DNA from: Planctomycetota bacterium | GTDB lineage: Bacteria > Planctomycetota > B15-G4 > SIAN01 | NCBI GenBank assembly: GCA_028289345.1 | Contig: JANQQL010000033.1 | Span: 868,001-932,000, forward strand | Reading direction: 5' to 3' | DNA: 64,000 nt | Part shown: positions 8,380 through 17,432 of the stretch, piece after piece | Layout of the letters: each line of letters opens with the position of its first letter | How positions within the stretch are numbered: position 1 is the first letter of the stretch | Notes under the pieces: generated by a model | The model's database searches: none | What the model was told of the DNA's origin: nothing | The model's input: the letters and a program-made list of their open reading frames with translations, nothing else | Position numbers and translations under genes: made by a program

Positions 8380-9741
8380 TCAGACGACGCCGTGGTCCAT
8401 CATCGCGTTGGCCACCTTGAGGAAGCCGGCAATGTTGGCGCCATTCACGTAGTTGCCCTTGGTCCCGTAGGTGTCCGCGGCTTCGAGACACGCGTCGTGG
8501 ATGGACTTCATGATCTTCTGCAGACGGTCGTCCACTTCTTCCCGAGTCCAACTGTAGCGCATGCTGTTCTGGGCCATTTCCAGTCCGGACACCGCGACCC
8601 CGCCGGCGTTCGCGGCCTTGCCCGGCGCGTACAGGATGCCGGCATCTTCGAACAGCTTCATGCCTTCTGGAGTGGTCGGCATGTTGGCGCCTTCGGAAAC
8701 CACGTACACCTTGTTGTCCAGGAGGTTTTGAGCGTCTTTCTCGTTGATCTCGTTCTGGGTCGCGGAGGGGAATGCGCAATCGCCATCGATGGTCCACAAG
8801 GGATCGTGATCTCGGCCCTGCTCCACCGCGGTGTATTCCGAGCCAGAGAACTTGTCGCAGTATTCCTTGATGCGACCGCGACGGATGTTCTTCAGGTCCA
8901 TCACGAACTCCAGCTTTTCGCGATCGATGCCGGCCGGGTCGTAGATGAAGCCGGAAGAGTCGGACAGAGTCACGACCTTGCCACCGAGTTGCTGGAGCTT
9001 CTCGACCGTGAACTGAGCCACGTTGCCACTTCCGGAGACGAGGCAGGTTTTGCCTTCGAAGGTCTCGTTGCGCGTCGCCAGCATGTTTGCCGCCATGTAC
9101 ACCGAACCGTAGCCGGTCGCCTCGGATCGAATCAGCGATCCGCCCCAGTTCAGCCCCTTGCCGGTCAGGACCCCGGTGAATTCGTTGCGCAGGCGGCGGT
9201 ACTGGCCGAACAGGTAGCCAATTTCGCGGCCACCGACACCGATGTCTCCCGCGGGGACGTCGGTGTTGGGACCGATATGGCGGGCCAGTTCGGTCATGAA
9301 CGACTGGCAAAAGCGCATGACTTCGTTGTCACTCTTGCCCTTGGGGTCGAAGTCGGAACCGCCCTTGCCGCCCCCCATGGGCAAAGTCGTGAGACTGTTC
9401 TTGAACACCTGCTCGAAGGCCAGGAACTTCAAAATGCCCAGGTTGACCGAGGGATGGAACCGGAGCCCGCCCTTGTAGGGGCCGATGGCGCCGTTCATCT
9501 CGACTCGGAAGCCCTTGTTGATCTGTACATCGCCCTGATCATCCAACCACGAGACCCGGAACTGAACGATCCGGTCCGGCTCGATCATTCGCTCGACGAT
9601 CTTGGGCTTGCGATACTCCGGCCGCCGCTCCAACACAGGTTCTAGGGACCGAACCACCTCTTCCACCGCCTGGTGGAACTCTGGCTCGCCAGGGTTACGA
9701 GAAACCGCATTGTTGATCAGGGATTCGATGAGTTCAGCCAC
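8380..9741 (-). CDS. gdhA: NADP-specific glutamate dehydrogenase
   Basis: Converts 2-oxoglutarate and ammonium to glutamate. The 453-residue protein aligns with hexameric GdhA of enterobacteria from end to end. The dimerisation domain contains GPYKGGLRFHPSVN and the catalytic PMGGGKGGSDFDPKGK (Lys126). DVPAGDIGVGGREIG follows, and the Rossmann domain has GSGNVAQF. The C-terminus AGGVAVSGLEMAQNS and NYVNGANIAGFLKVA is intact. I place the start at GTG 9741, with AGGAG nine bases upstream. The resulting N-terminus (MAELIESLINNAVSRN) lines up with known GdhA, while a longer TTG frame would overlap the preceding lipoprotein gene. It is the third gene of a minus-strand group, 86 bp after the lipoprotein. 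Confidence 0.95.
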   Translation of the reverse strand: MAELIESLINNAVSRNPGEPEFHQAVEEVVRSLEPVLERRPEYRKPKIVERMIEPDRIVQFRVSWLDDQGDVQINKGFRVEMNGAIGPYKGGLRFHPSVNLGILKFLAFEQVFKNSLTTLPMGGGKGGSDFDPKGKSDNEVMRFCQSFMTELARHIGPNTDVPAGDIGVGGREIGYLFGQYRRLRNEFTGVLTGKGLNWGGSLIRSEATGYGSVYMAANMLATRNETFEGKTCLVSGSGNVAQFTVEKLQQLGGKVVTLSDSSGFIYDPAGIDREKLEFVMDLKNIRRGRIKEYCDKFSGSEYTAVEQGRDHDPLWTIDGDCAFPSATQNEINEKDAQNLLDNKVYVVSEGANMPTTPEGMKLFEDAGILYAPGKAANAGGVAVSGLEMAQNSMRYSWTREEVDDRLQKIMKSIHDACLEAADTYGTKGNYVNGANIAGFLKVANAMMDHGVV

Positions 9742-9750
9742 TTCCCAAGT

Positions 9751-9755
9751 CTCCT
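9751..9755 (-). promoter_or_regulatory. Shine-Dalgarno for the gdhA GTG start
   Basis: AGGAG on the minus strand lies nine bases before GTG 9741. It supports the internal start over the TTG at 9831. Confidence 0.55.
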
Positions 9756-9827
9756 GAAGCGGGGAATCGCGGGCGCTTTCGAGAAGCGGAAAACCATAGC
9801 GCTCCGCCGCGAAAAGGGGACCCCGTT

Positions 9828-10361
9828 TCAATCGCCGGTGGAATCAGCGGGACCGTGGCCGGGAAGCCAAACCTCATGCACGTGGATCCAGCGGACACCG
9901 CCCGGTGCCTCTGCCGCCGGCTCGAACACGGCGCTGCTTCGTCGCGCGGTCGTCTGTCCTCCCCGTTCCTGCCACTCTTCGTAGGTGGCCAGAGCCACCG
10001 CCCCCCTTTGCCAGCGAAGCTGAGCGTTCTCGATCCAGATCCGCGTGCCCGGATCCGTCCCGTGGGCCGAGCGCAAGCCCGGGAGGAGCTCGGCACGGTC
10101 CCGGCGCGTCCCTTCGGGCGAGACGATCGAAAAGTCTTCGGCCAAGGCGTTGGCAAATCGGTCGAAGGAGGAATCGTCCGCGGCCAAGGAACCCGAGAAC
10201 CAGTCCTGGAAGAACTGGTGCAGCTCGTGGATCTCGGCGACACAGCCCTCGCTCCACCGCACACTCCCCGCATCCGACATCGGCCCTCGCTCCTGGTCGA
10301 GATGACACCCTGTCCACAGGAAGACGATGCAAGCAGAACCGAGGAGCCCCAGACTCTTCAC
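9828..10361 (-). CDS. Putative lipoprotein, DUF4440/SnoaL-like
   Basis: A 177-residue protein with a lipoprotein signal peptide ending in a lipobox (LWTGC, Cys at 19). The mature part looks like an NTF2/SnoaL-type cone, as in DUF4440 proteins: HQFFQDWFSG, a region equivalent to ALAEDFSIVSPEGT, and an aromatic C-terminal sheet (RWIHVHEVWLPGH). No catalytic residues can be assigned. Its GTG start overlaps the TGA of oligopeptidase B in a GTGA overlap (10358-10361), so it should be translationally coupled to that gene. The function is unknown. Confidence 0.65.
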   Translation of the reverse strand: MKSLGLLGSACIVFLWTGCHLDQERGPMSDAGSVRWSEGCVAEIHELHQFFQDWFSGSLAADDSSFDRFANALAEDFSIVSPEGTRRDRAELLPGLRSAHGTDPGTRIWIENAQLRWQRGAVALATYEEWQERGGQTTARRSSAVFEPAAEAPGGVRWIHVHEVWLPGHGPADSTGD

Positions 10362-12478
10362 GTCCCTTCTTCCTTTCTCGCCGGTGGCGACACGTCCTTG
10401 GCCTGGGCCAGTCTCATCAAGAAGGCGTAGTCGAGGGCAATCTCTCGATAGAACTCAAAGCGCCCCGAGGGGCCCGAGTGTCCCGCCTCCAGATTGGTTT
10501 TCAGCAACAACAAGCGGTCGTCAACCTGGTGAGCTCTCAGCTTCGCGATCCACTTGGCGGGCTCCCAGTACTGCACTTGGGAATCATGCAGGCCGGTTGT
10601 GACCAGCAGATGGGGGCGCGGCTCCGCACGAACCTGGTCGTACGGCGAATACGAGAGCAACCGGTGATAGTCCTCCTCGACTCTCGGATTCCCCCATTCG
10701 TCGTACTCCCCGGCGGTCAGCGGGATGGAGTCATCCAGCATGGTCGTCACCACGTCCACGAACGGCACATCCGCCACGATTCCGTGGAACAAGTCGGGCC
10801 GCAAGTGCATCACCGCTCCCATGAGCAACCCCCCGGCACTCCCGCCTTGGGCATACAAGCAGTCGGGAGCCGTGCGCTTCTGATCGATCAGAAACTCCGC
10901 GCAGGCGATGAAATCAGTGAAGGTGTTCTGCTTGTGCTCCAACCGGCCGGATTCGTACCAAGCGCGACCGAGTTCCTGGCCCCCTCGGACATGGGCCATG
11001 GCGTAGACGAATCCGCGGTTCAGCAAGCTCAACCGCGCCGCGGAAAACGTCGGTTCCATCGAGATGCCGTAGGCTCCGTAGCCAACCAGCAACAGAGGAC
11101 GCGGCCCCGGTGTTTCGAAGGCGCGGTGGCAAACCAGTGAGATCGGAATCGAAGTGCCGTCCGTGGCGACCGCCTGGAGTCGCTCGACCACGTAGTCTTT
11201 CCGATCGAAGTCCCCCAACACCTCCTGACGCTTGAGCAGCGTTTTCTCACCGCTCTCCATGTCATAGTCGTAGACCGTGGGAGGAGTCCGCAAGGAAGAA
11301 TAGACGAGGCGCAAGCGATCGGTGTCCGGCTCTTCGTTGTCTCCGAGCCAAACCCCGTAGGCGGGCTCCTCGAAGGGCAACGGGTGTTCCTGACCATCGG
11401 AGAGACGCCGGATGGTCAGCCGTGTCAGGCCCTCGAAACGCTCCTCCAACACCAAATGGTTGCGGAACATCTCGAAGTCGTCCAGGAGCACATCAGTACG
11501 ATGTCCGATCAGTTCCTGCCATCGACTCCGAGAGAGGTCCCGGTCGGACACCGTCATCAGGCGAAAGTTGCGGGCTTGCCAGTTGGTCAGGATGTAGAGC
11601 TGATCCCCGAAGTGCTCCACGTGGTATTCATGATCCCGCTCCCGCGGATGCACAACTCGCAAATGACCGTCCGGCTGCTCCGCGTCCAACAAGTGGTGCT
11701 CGGTGCTGACCGTCTGGTGAGAGCTGATGATCAGGTAGCGTTGAGAACGACTGCGCGAAACCGTGCACGAAAACGTCACGTCGCGTTCCTCGAAAACCAG
11801 CTGGTCGTCTTCCACCGAGGTGCCGAGCCGGTGCCGGTAGATCTGCGCCTCGCGAAGGGTGTCCGGCTCGAGCCGGACGTAGAGGACCGTCGCGTTGTCA
11901 TTGGCCCAGGCCACTGCCCCCGATGCCTCGGGAATCGCGTCGGGGAGCAGCGCTCCGCTTTCCAAGTCCTTGAAACGCAAGGTGCAGATTCGGCTGCCGT
12001 CGAGGTCTTCGGCATAGGCCAGCAGGCAATGGTTGGGACTCATCTCCAAGCCCCGAAGCTCGAAGAACTCATGCCCTTCGGCCAGTTTGGTTTCGTCCAG
12101 GTACACCTGCTCCGGAGCCTCGGGGGAACCTCGGCGTCGACAGTGCAGGCGATACTCGGCGCCCTGCTCAAAGCGAGAGGAGTACCACCAGTCGCCGCGA
12201 CGAAAGGGCACTGAGGAGTCCTCCTCGCGGATCCGCGCGCGGATCTCGCGGTACAGGGATTCGCGCAGCTCCCGCTCCGGCTCGAGCACTGACTCGGTGT
12301 ATTCGTTCTCGGCTCGCAGGTGGTCGAGCACCCGCGGATCCTCTCGATTGCGAAGCCAGAAGTACGGATCTTCGCGGACGTGGCCGTGAGCCTCGAGCCG
12401 TTCGACGATCCGCGGCGCGATCGGTGGCTGCTTGGATCCCAAACCCAGTTCCTCCGAATTGCCGACGATCGCCGGCAT
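10358..12478 (-). CDS. ptrB: Oligopeptidase B, S9A serine peptidase
   Basis: Cleaves short peptides after basic residues. The 706-residue protein has the N-terminal block DPYFWLRNREDPRVLDHL, a beta-propeller, and a C-terminal alpha/beta-hydrolase domain. The triad is readable: Ser547 in GGSAGG, Asp632 in GLHDSQV and His667 in AGHSGPSGR, at spacings close to those of the E. coli enzyme. I chose ATG 12478 because it gives the family's usual length. Codons upstream of it lie in the divergent promoter region shared with glnS. No signal peptide is seen, so it is probably cytoplasmic. It is the first gene of a group running into the lipoprotein and gdhA. Confidence 0.9.
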   Translation of the reverse strand: MPAIVGNSEELGLGSKQPPIAPRIVERLEAHGHVREDPYFWLRNREDPRVLDHLRAENEYTESVLEPERELRESLYREIRARIREEDSSVPFRRGDWWYSSRFEQGAEYRLHCRRRGSPEAPEQVYLDETKLAEGHEFFELRGLEMSPNHCLLAYAEDLDGSRICTLRFKDLESGALLPDAIPEASGAVAWANDNATVLYVRLEPDTLREAQIYRHRLGTSVEDDQLVFEERDVTFSCTVSRSRSQRYLIISSHQTVSTEHHLLDAEQPDGHLRVVHPRERDHEYHVEHFGDQLYILTNWQARNFRLMTVSDRDLSRSRWQELIGHRTDVLLDDFEMFRNHLVLEERFEGLTRLTIRRLSDGQEHPLPFEEPAYGVWLGDNEEPDTDRLRLVYSSLRTPPTVYDYDMESGEKTLLKRQEVLGDFDRKDYVVERLQAVATDGTSIPISLVCHRAFETPGPRPLLLVGYGAYGISMEPTFSAARLSLLNRGFVYAMAHVRGGQELGRAWYESGRLEHKQNTFTDFIACAEFLIDQKRTAPDCLYAQGGSAGGLLMGAVMHLRPDLFHGIVADVPFVDVVTTMLDDSIPLTAGEYDEWGNPRVEEDYHRLLSYSPYDQVRAEPRPHLLVTTGLHDSQVQYWEPAKWIAKLRAHQVDDRLLLLKTNLEAGHSGPSGRFEFYREIALDYAFLMRLAQAKDVSPPARKEEGT

Positions 12479-12688
12479 TCCCCCACCGAACACTCGGGAC
12501 CGAACCAGCAAAGACCCGTTTCGACTCCAACCCCGTGGGTCGATTCCCGTGGGGAGGATTGTATCGCTGACGTTCCCGACTCCGCGAAGGGCAACGGTCC
12601 CGGCTCCGAATGCGGTAAATTGCGAGGTTCGCTGACGCGGAGCGAAGGATCCTCCGCGGGACCAACCCGCCATCGTTCGAGACTCCCC

Positions 12689-14416
12689 ATGACCCAGGAC
12701 GCATCACCCGCCCCGGACCAACCGGCGGAGGAATCTGAATCCAGGAACTTCCTCGAGGTCAAGATTCAAGAGGACCTCGATTCAGGAAAGTACCCCGGCG
12801 TGCACACTCGCTTTCCGCCAGAGCCCAACGGGTACCTCCACATCGGCCATGCCAAAGCGATCTGTGTGAACTTCGGCTTGGCCCGCCAATTCGGCGGCAA
12901 GACCAACTTGCGTTTCGACGACACCAACCCGGTCAAGGAAGACGAAGAGTATGTCCGGGCCATCCAAGAAGACGTGAAATGGCTGGGATTCGACTGGGAA
13001 GACCGACTGTTCTTCACCTCTGACTACTTCGGCCGGCTCTATGATTCCGCGGTCGAGTTGATCCGGCGCGGCAAAGCGTACGTTTGCAGTCTGAGCGCCG
13101 AGCAGGTCCGAGAATACCGAGGCGGCTGGAACACCGTCGGACGCAACAGTCCGGACCGGGACCGCCCCATGGAAGAGAGTCTCGACCTCTTCGAGCGAAT
13201 GAAGGCTGGAGAGTTCGAGGACGGCGCCCTCACGCTGCGCGCCAAGATCGACATGGCCTCGCCGAACATGAACTTGCGCGATCCGCCAATGTATCGCATC
13301 CGTCGCCAGAGCCACCACCGGACCGGCAACGATTGGTGCATCTACCCGACGTACGACTGGGCGCATGGGCTGTGCGATTCCTTTGAGGGCATCACTCATT
13401 CCCTGTGCAGCCTGGAGTTTCAGGACCACCGACCGCTCTACGACTGGTTCCTCGAAGCCTTGGAGGTCTACCAGCCTGAACAGACGGAGTTCGCGCGCCT
13501 TCGTCTGACTCACACCGTCATGAGCAAACGCAAATTGCTACGTTTGGTCGAAGAGCAGCGGGTGGACGGATGGGACGATCCTCGCATGCCAACCCTGAGT
13601 GGTCTGCGCCGCCGTGGCTTCACTCCGGCGTCTCTGCGAAGCTTCTGCGAGCGAATTGGCGTGGCTCGATTCAACAGCATGATCGACCTCGCCGTGCTCG
13701 AGAATTGCGTTCGTGAGGATCTCAATGCGTGGGCGCCGCGGCGCATGGCCGTGTTGAAGCCGTTGAAAATCGTCATCACCAACTACCCCGAAGACCAAGT
13801 CGAGGAGATGGACGCGGTCAACAACCCGAACGATCCCGATGCCGGCACGCGCAAGGTGCCCTTTTCTCGTGAGCTCTACATCGAACAAGACGACTTCCTG
13901 GAAGATCCTCCCAAGAAGTTCTTCCGCCTCGGGCCGGGCCGGGAAGTGCGACTGCGCTATGCCTACTTCGTGACCTGTCAGGAAGTGATCAAGAACGACG
14001 CGGGCGAGGTGACGGAGTTGCATTGCACCTATGACCCGGAGACCCGCGGTGGTGACGCTCCCGATGGACGCAAAGTGAAGGGAACACTGCACTGGGTTTC
14101 CGCCAAACACGGCATCTCTTCGGAAGTGCGACTGTACGAGACGCTGTTCCAAGACGAGAACCCGGAAGATGTCGAGGAAGGCGGGGATTTCATCGACGGC
14201 CTGAACCCCGACTCCAAGACGGTTCTCTCCCAAGCCGTGGTGGAGCCGGCTCTGGGTGAACTCGAAGTCGGCGCCCAGGTCCAGTTTGAACGAACGGGCT
14301 ATTTCAGCGTCGATCTCGACTCGCAGAAGAACCGCCTGGTCTTCAATCGAACCGTCACTTTGCGAGACACCTGGGCCAAGCTGGTCAAGAAGGGAAAACA
14401 AGGGAAGCAAGGCTGA
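12689..14416 (+). CDS. glnS: Glutaminyl-tRNA synthetase
   Basis: Charges tRNA-Gln with glutamine. The 575-residue class Ic synthetase has the HIGH signature at 51-54 (PNGYLHIGHAKAI), the substrate motif LRFDDTNP, and a KMSKS equivalent in VMSKRKL. Two beta-barrel anticodon-binding domains follow, and it ends in a short Lys/Gly tail. The start ATG 12689 gives the conserved NFLEVKIQEDL about 20 residues in. Upstream open frame lies in the divergent intergenic region and is not conserved-looking. Having GlnRS suggests that tRNA-Gln is charged directly here, though a GatCAB route elsewhere cannot be excluded. Confidence 0.95.
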   Translation: MTQDASPAPDQPAEESESRNFLEVKIQEDLDSGKYPGVHTRFPPEPNGYLHIGHAKAICVNFGLARQFGGKTNLRFDDTNPVKEDEEYVRAIQEDVKWLGFDWEDRLFFTSDYFGRLYDSAVELIRRGKAYVCSLSAEQVREYRGGWNTVGRNSPDRDRPMEESLDLFERMKAGEFEDGALTLRAKIDMASPNMNLRDPPMYRIRRQSHHRTGNDWCIYPTYDWAHGLCDSFEGITHSLCSLEFQDHRPLYDWFLEALEVYQPEQTEFARLRLTHTVMSKRKLLRLVEEQRVDGWDDPRMPTLSGLRRRGFTPASLRSFCERIGVARFNSMIDLAVLENCVREDLNAWAPRRMAVLKPLKIVITNYPEDQVEEMDAVNNPNDPDAGTRKVPFSRELYIEQDDFLEDPPKKFFRLGPGREVRLRYAYFVTCQEVIKNDAGEVTELHCTYDPETRGGDAPDGRKVKGTLHWVSAKHGISSEVRLYETLFQDENPEDVEEGGDFIDGLNPDSKTVLSQAVVEPALGELEVGAQVQFERTGYFSVDLDSQKNRLVFNRTVTLRDTWAKLVKKGKQGKQG

Positions 14417-14591
14417 CCATTCCGGGAAGGTCGTGGCGGATGGGCGGAGAGATCAAGGATTTGTCCGTTTCATTTCCAACCGCGCGGAACCGCGGGACGT
14501 AGGCTGCATCAGGACCCACGGGCATGCGAGGACGAACCGGTTCTCGAGGGGCCGAGCCTTCTCTCTTCTCCGAGCGAGCGAGACCTGATTC

Positions 14592-15584
14592 ATGACTCTC
14601 ATCCAAGCAGGGAGTTCCTCTCACCCGAAATGGAGTCGTTGGGCTGGGGCTGTCCTTGGTCTTGGGCTGATGGCCCCCTCCCCCGTGGCTCAGTCGGGAC
14701 CGGGCGAGCTTCCCGACGATCTGTTCTTCGAGCCCGACATTTCTCCGACGTTGGATTGCCAGTTCGCCCCCTCCGGGCACATCCTCGTGCGTCCGCTGGT
14801 GAACGAAGAGGATCCGCGCTGGTGGGTCTTCGATTCCGGCGCGGGACGCTCGACCATCGACCCCGAATACGCCGACGAACTCGGGCTCGAGTCTTGGGGG
14901 GTCGTGAGACTCATGGGAGTCGGTGGCGCCGGGGACACGGGATCCAATCGGCGGGCCGAGACGTTCCGGCTTGGTCCACTGGTCATCGACGAGGCGAACT
15001 TCGCGGAAATGCAGTGTGACTTTCTTGCGACCGCCATGGGCGTTCCGGTCGTCGGCATCTGCGGATTTGATGTGTTCTCGCGCGCCGTGGTCACGTTGGA
15101 CCGCCGATTCCAGAACGTCGAACTCCACGACCCGGAAGAGTACGAGCTTCCCGAAGGAGCCACCTGGGAGCCGATCAAGATCCTTCACGGACACCCGATC
15201 GTCAAATGCAAGTTCGAAGGCGACCGCGAAGGTTGGTTCCGTCTGGACACCGGCGCCGGATCAGGCACCGTGACATTCCACGCTCCGGCCGTCGAGGAGT
15301 TTCAACTCTTGGAAGGTCGCACCGTGAAGGACACCCTCATGGGCGGTGTCGGAGGCACGATCACCGGAAAGTCCGGAACGATCTCCTATTTCGAGATCGG
15401 CGGGCATCGCTTCGGATGGCCCCAGGTGGAGTTCGCCACCGAAGCCGTCGGCGCGTTCGCGGACGCTGACACCATGGGCAACCTGGGTGGATTCTTCCTG
15501 GAGCCTTTCGAAGTCGTGATGGACTACCAGAGCAAGCGAATTGCATTCGTCCCTCGGGAAGTCACCGCCTCGTCCGAAGAATGA
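14592..15584 (+). CDS. Secreted retropepsin-like aspartic protease
   Basis: A 330-residue exported protein with an N-terminal hydrophobic segment (AGAVLGLGLMAPSPVAQ). It has two retropepsin-like lobes, each with an aspartyl signature: VFDSGAGRSTID (Asp81) and RLDTGAGSGTVTF (Asp219). Having both lobes in one chain implies an internally paired active site rather than a homodimer. It probably cleaves peptides outside the cytoplasm; the substrate is unknown. The last 23 bases overlap the 3' end of the convergent symporter gene. The start is supported by the signal peptide; no strong SD is seen. Confidence 0.75.
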   Translation: MTLIQAGSSSHPKWSRWAGAVLGLGLMAPSPVAQSGPGELPDDLFFEPDISPTLDCQFAPSGHILVRPLVNEEDPRWWVFDSGAGRSTIDPEYADELGLESWGVVRLMGVGGAGDTGSNRRAETFRLGPLVIDEANFAEMQCDFLATAMGVPVVGICGFDVFSRAVVTLDRRFQNVELHDPEEYELPEGATWEPIKILHGHPIVKCKFEGDREGWFRLDTGAGSGTVTFHAPAVEEFQLLEGRTVKDTLMGGVGGTITGKSGTISYFEIGGHRFGWPQVEFATEAVGAFADADTMGNLGGFFLEPFEVVMDYQSKRIAFVPREVTASSEE

Positions 15585-17091
15585 GGTCGCCGCTGTCCCC
15601 GGCGTCACCAGTGTTTGCGCCCAAACCCGCCGCCACGTTCAGGAACTCGCGATCCTCGGGTCCCTTGTTCATGATCTGAGCGAGGCCCACGGCAACGACG
15701 TTCGCCATGAGTCCGTAGGCTCCGGCATGAACCGGCCAGGGCCGCCAAGAGGGCTCGAGCATCAGCAGTAACGTGGTCACGCTGCCTAACACCAAACCGC
15801 TGAGGACGGCGGCGCGGGAAACTCGCGGAACGTAAAGGGTCAGCCAGAGAGCCGGCGCGAACTGCACCACCGCCCCGTAGGACCGCAGAAGGAGAGTGAC
15901 CAGGGACCCCTCGTAGTGGACCGTGACCGCGTAGGACAAACCCATCACCACCAGCACACCGCCTCGAATCCAGCGCCTTTCCTGAGTCGGAGTTGGCTTC
16001 CAGCCAGCCCCCCGGCACGCCCCATCTCGAACGGCAATCGAAGCGGCCGCATGGGCCATGGCATCTCCCGAGGACATGGAGGCGGCCAGAGCTCCGGCAC
16101 AAAACAGTCCGACCCACCAAGGAGAAATCTCCAGGTTCATCAGCATGTGGGGCAGGACTTGATCCACTTGGTCGGGGGCGCTCGAGAACCGGACGCCCGC
16201 GAAACCAATCAGGAACAGTGGAACCACGAATAGCTGAAAGGTCGGGTACAGGACCGCCGTTTTCTGAATGGTGCGAACGCTCGAGGCGGTGAACGCCTTC
16301 ATGAACAAGTGCGGCCAAGCGGTGAACCCAATCGAGGAGACGATGACCGCCGACGAGTACTCCCCCCAAGACCATGGATTGCCCGAAGAGTCCAAACCCG
16401 GGGGTCGCAACAACTCGGGACGGCTCGCTTCGATCTGCTGAAACATCTCGGTCACGCCGCCGTAGAGCAAGCGCGGCAAGCTGAGCCCCAGCCCCCACGC
16501 CAGCAACATCATGAAGATTCCCTGGAACGTGTTCGTCCAGCCGACGCCGAGCACCCCGCTACGCACGACATACCAGGTTACGATGCCGTACACGACGAAG
16601 GAGCCCACTTGGGGTGACACTTGACCGCGGGTCACGGATTGGATGACCAGGCCGGCCCCCTTCATCTGCAGGGCCAAGTAGGGAATCAGAGCTACCACGC
16701 TGATCAAGGCCATCCAGCCGGCCAGCAGCGGGCTCCGAAATCGATGAGCAACCATCTCGGCCTGGGTCACGAATCCGTAGTGACGTCCCACTCGCGCCGC
16801 CCTCGGACCAAGAAAATAGAACGGCAAGAATCCGAGAATTCCGTAGGCCAGGATGTAGAAGCCGGCCGCCCCGCGCGAGTAGGCCCATCCGGGAGCCCCG
16901 AGGAACGCGAACGCGCTGAACACGGTGGCCCCGGTGATGAAGTACATCGTGACCAGTCCCAGGGAACGATCACCAGCGACATAGCCCTCCGTAGCCACCG
17001 AAGTCTTGCGTCCCGCCAGCAGCCCGAGCATCAAGCAGGTCAGGAGATAGGCCGCCGCCACGGACAGCACAATCCACGAGAACGAGTCCAT
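15562..17091 (-). CDS. Sodium:solute symporter (SSS family)
   Basis: A 509-residue membrane protein of the SSS family (PanF/PutP type) with about 13 hydrophobic helices. Recognisable pieces are the N-terminal YLLTCLMLGLLAGRK, the TEGYVAGDRSLG loop, ITGATVFSAFAFLGAPGWAYSRG, and the sodium-site helix GALAASMSSGDAMAHAAAS. The solute is unknown. Its ATG shares one base with the TGA of the small membrane protein upstream (TGATG), so the two are coupled. The 3' end overlaps the convergent protease gene by 23 bp. Confidence 0.9.
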   Translation of the reverse strand: MDSFSWIVLSVAAAYLLTCLMLGLLAGRKTSVATEGYVAGDRSLGLVTMYFITGATVFSAFAFLGAPGWAYSRGAAGFYILAYGILGFLPFYFLGPRAARVGRHYGFVTQAEMVAHRFRSPLLAGWMALISVVALIPYLALQMKGAGLVIQSVTRGQVSPQVGSFVVYGIVTWYVVRSGVLGVGWTNTFQGIFMMLLAWGLGLSLPRLLYGGVTEMFQQIEASRPELLRPPGLDSSGNPWSWGEYSSAVIVSSIGFTAWPHLFMKAFTASSVRTIQKTAVLYPTFQLFVVPLFLIGFAGVRFSSAPDQVDQVLPHMLMNLEISPWWVGLFCAGALAASMSSGDAMAHAAASIAVRDGACRGAGWKPTPTQERRWIRGGVLVVMGLSYAVTVHYEGSLVTLLLRSYGAVVQFAPALWLTLYVPRVSRAAVLSGLVLGSVTTLLLMLEPSWRPWPVHAGAYGLMANVVAVGLAQIMNKGPEDREFLNVAAGLGANTGDAGDSGDLILRTRR

Positions 17092-17318
17092 CACTCTCTC
17101 TCCCGCGGTCTGGTGAGGTCGTAAGCCAGAAGGGCCAGGAACGTGAGGGCCACCCAGCCGATCACCCAGGTCAATGAGAAAGGAATTCCCAACACCACCG
17201 GCTCGAAGCGCGCACCCCACCACGCGTAGCCCGGCCAAACCAAGCCGACCAGGCAGACCACCACGTAGGCGGCAAAGGACAGGTTCCTGAAGGAGAAGGA
17301 GCGACGATGCTGCGCCAT
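17091..17318 (-). CDS. Small DUF3311-like membrane protein, symporter partner
   Basis: A 75-residue protein with two hydrophobic helices (FAAYVVVCLVGLVWPGYAWW and IPFSLTWVIGWVALTFLALL) and a short basic tail. Small DUF3311 proteins usually sit just before an SSS symporter, as here, with a one-base TGATG overlap. I take ATG 17318; a TTG at 17342 would add eight residues. A role in assembly or activity of the symporter is likely but inferred from the pairing. Confidence 0.7.
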   Translation of the reverse strand: MAQHRRSFSFRNLSFAAYVVVCLVGLVWPGYAWWGARFEPVVLGIPFSLTWVIGWVALTFLALLAYDLTRPRERE

Positions 17319-17432
17319 GGAATCCACAGGTCCGGGAATCAAGACAGGGGCGTTCGTTAAGCTATATCAGGAAACCGATGCCTGGAAAGCGATTCTGCCG
17401 GGCGACGTTCGAAACGAATCTTCCGAGTGACC

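Noticed and set aside
8287..9645. 452-codon plus-strand frame opposite gdhA
   Set aside because: It is complementary to highly conserved gdhA and has no independent support.
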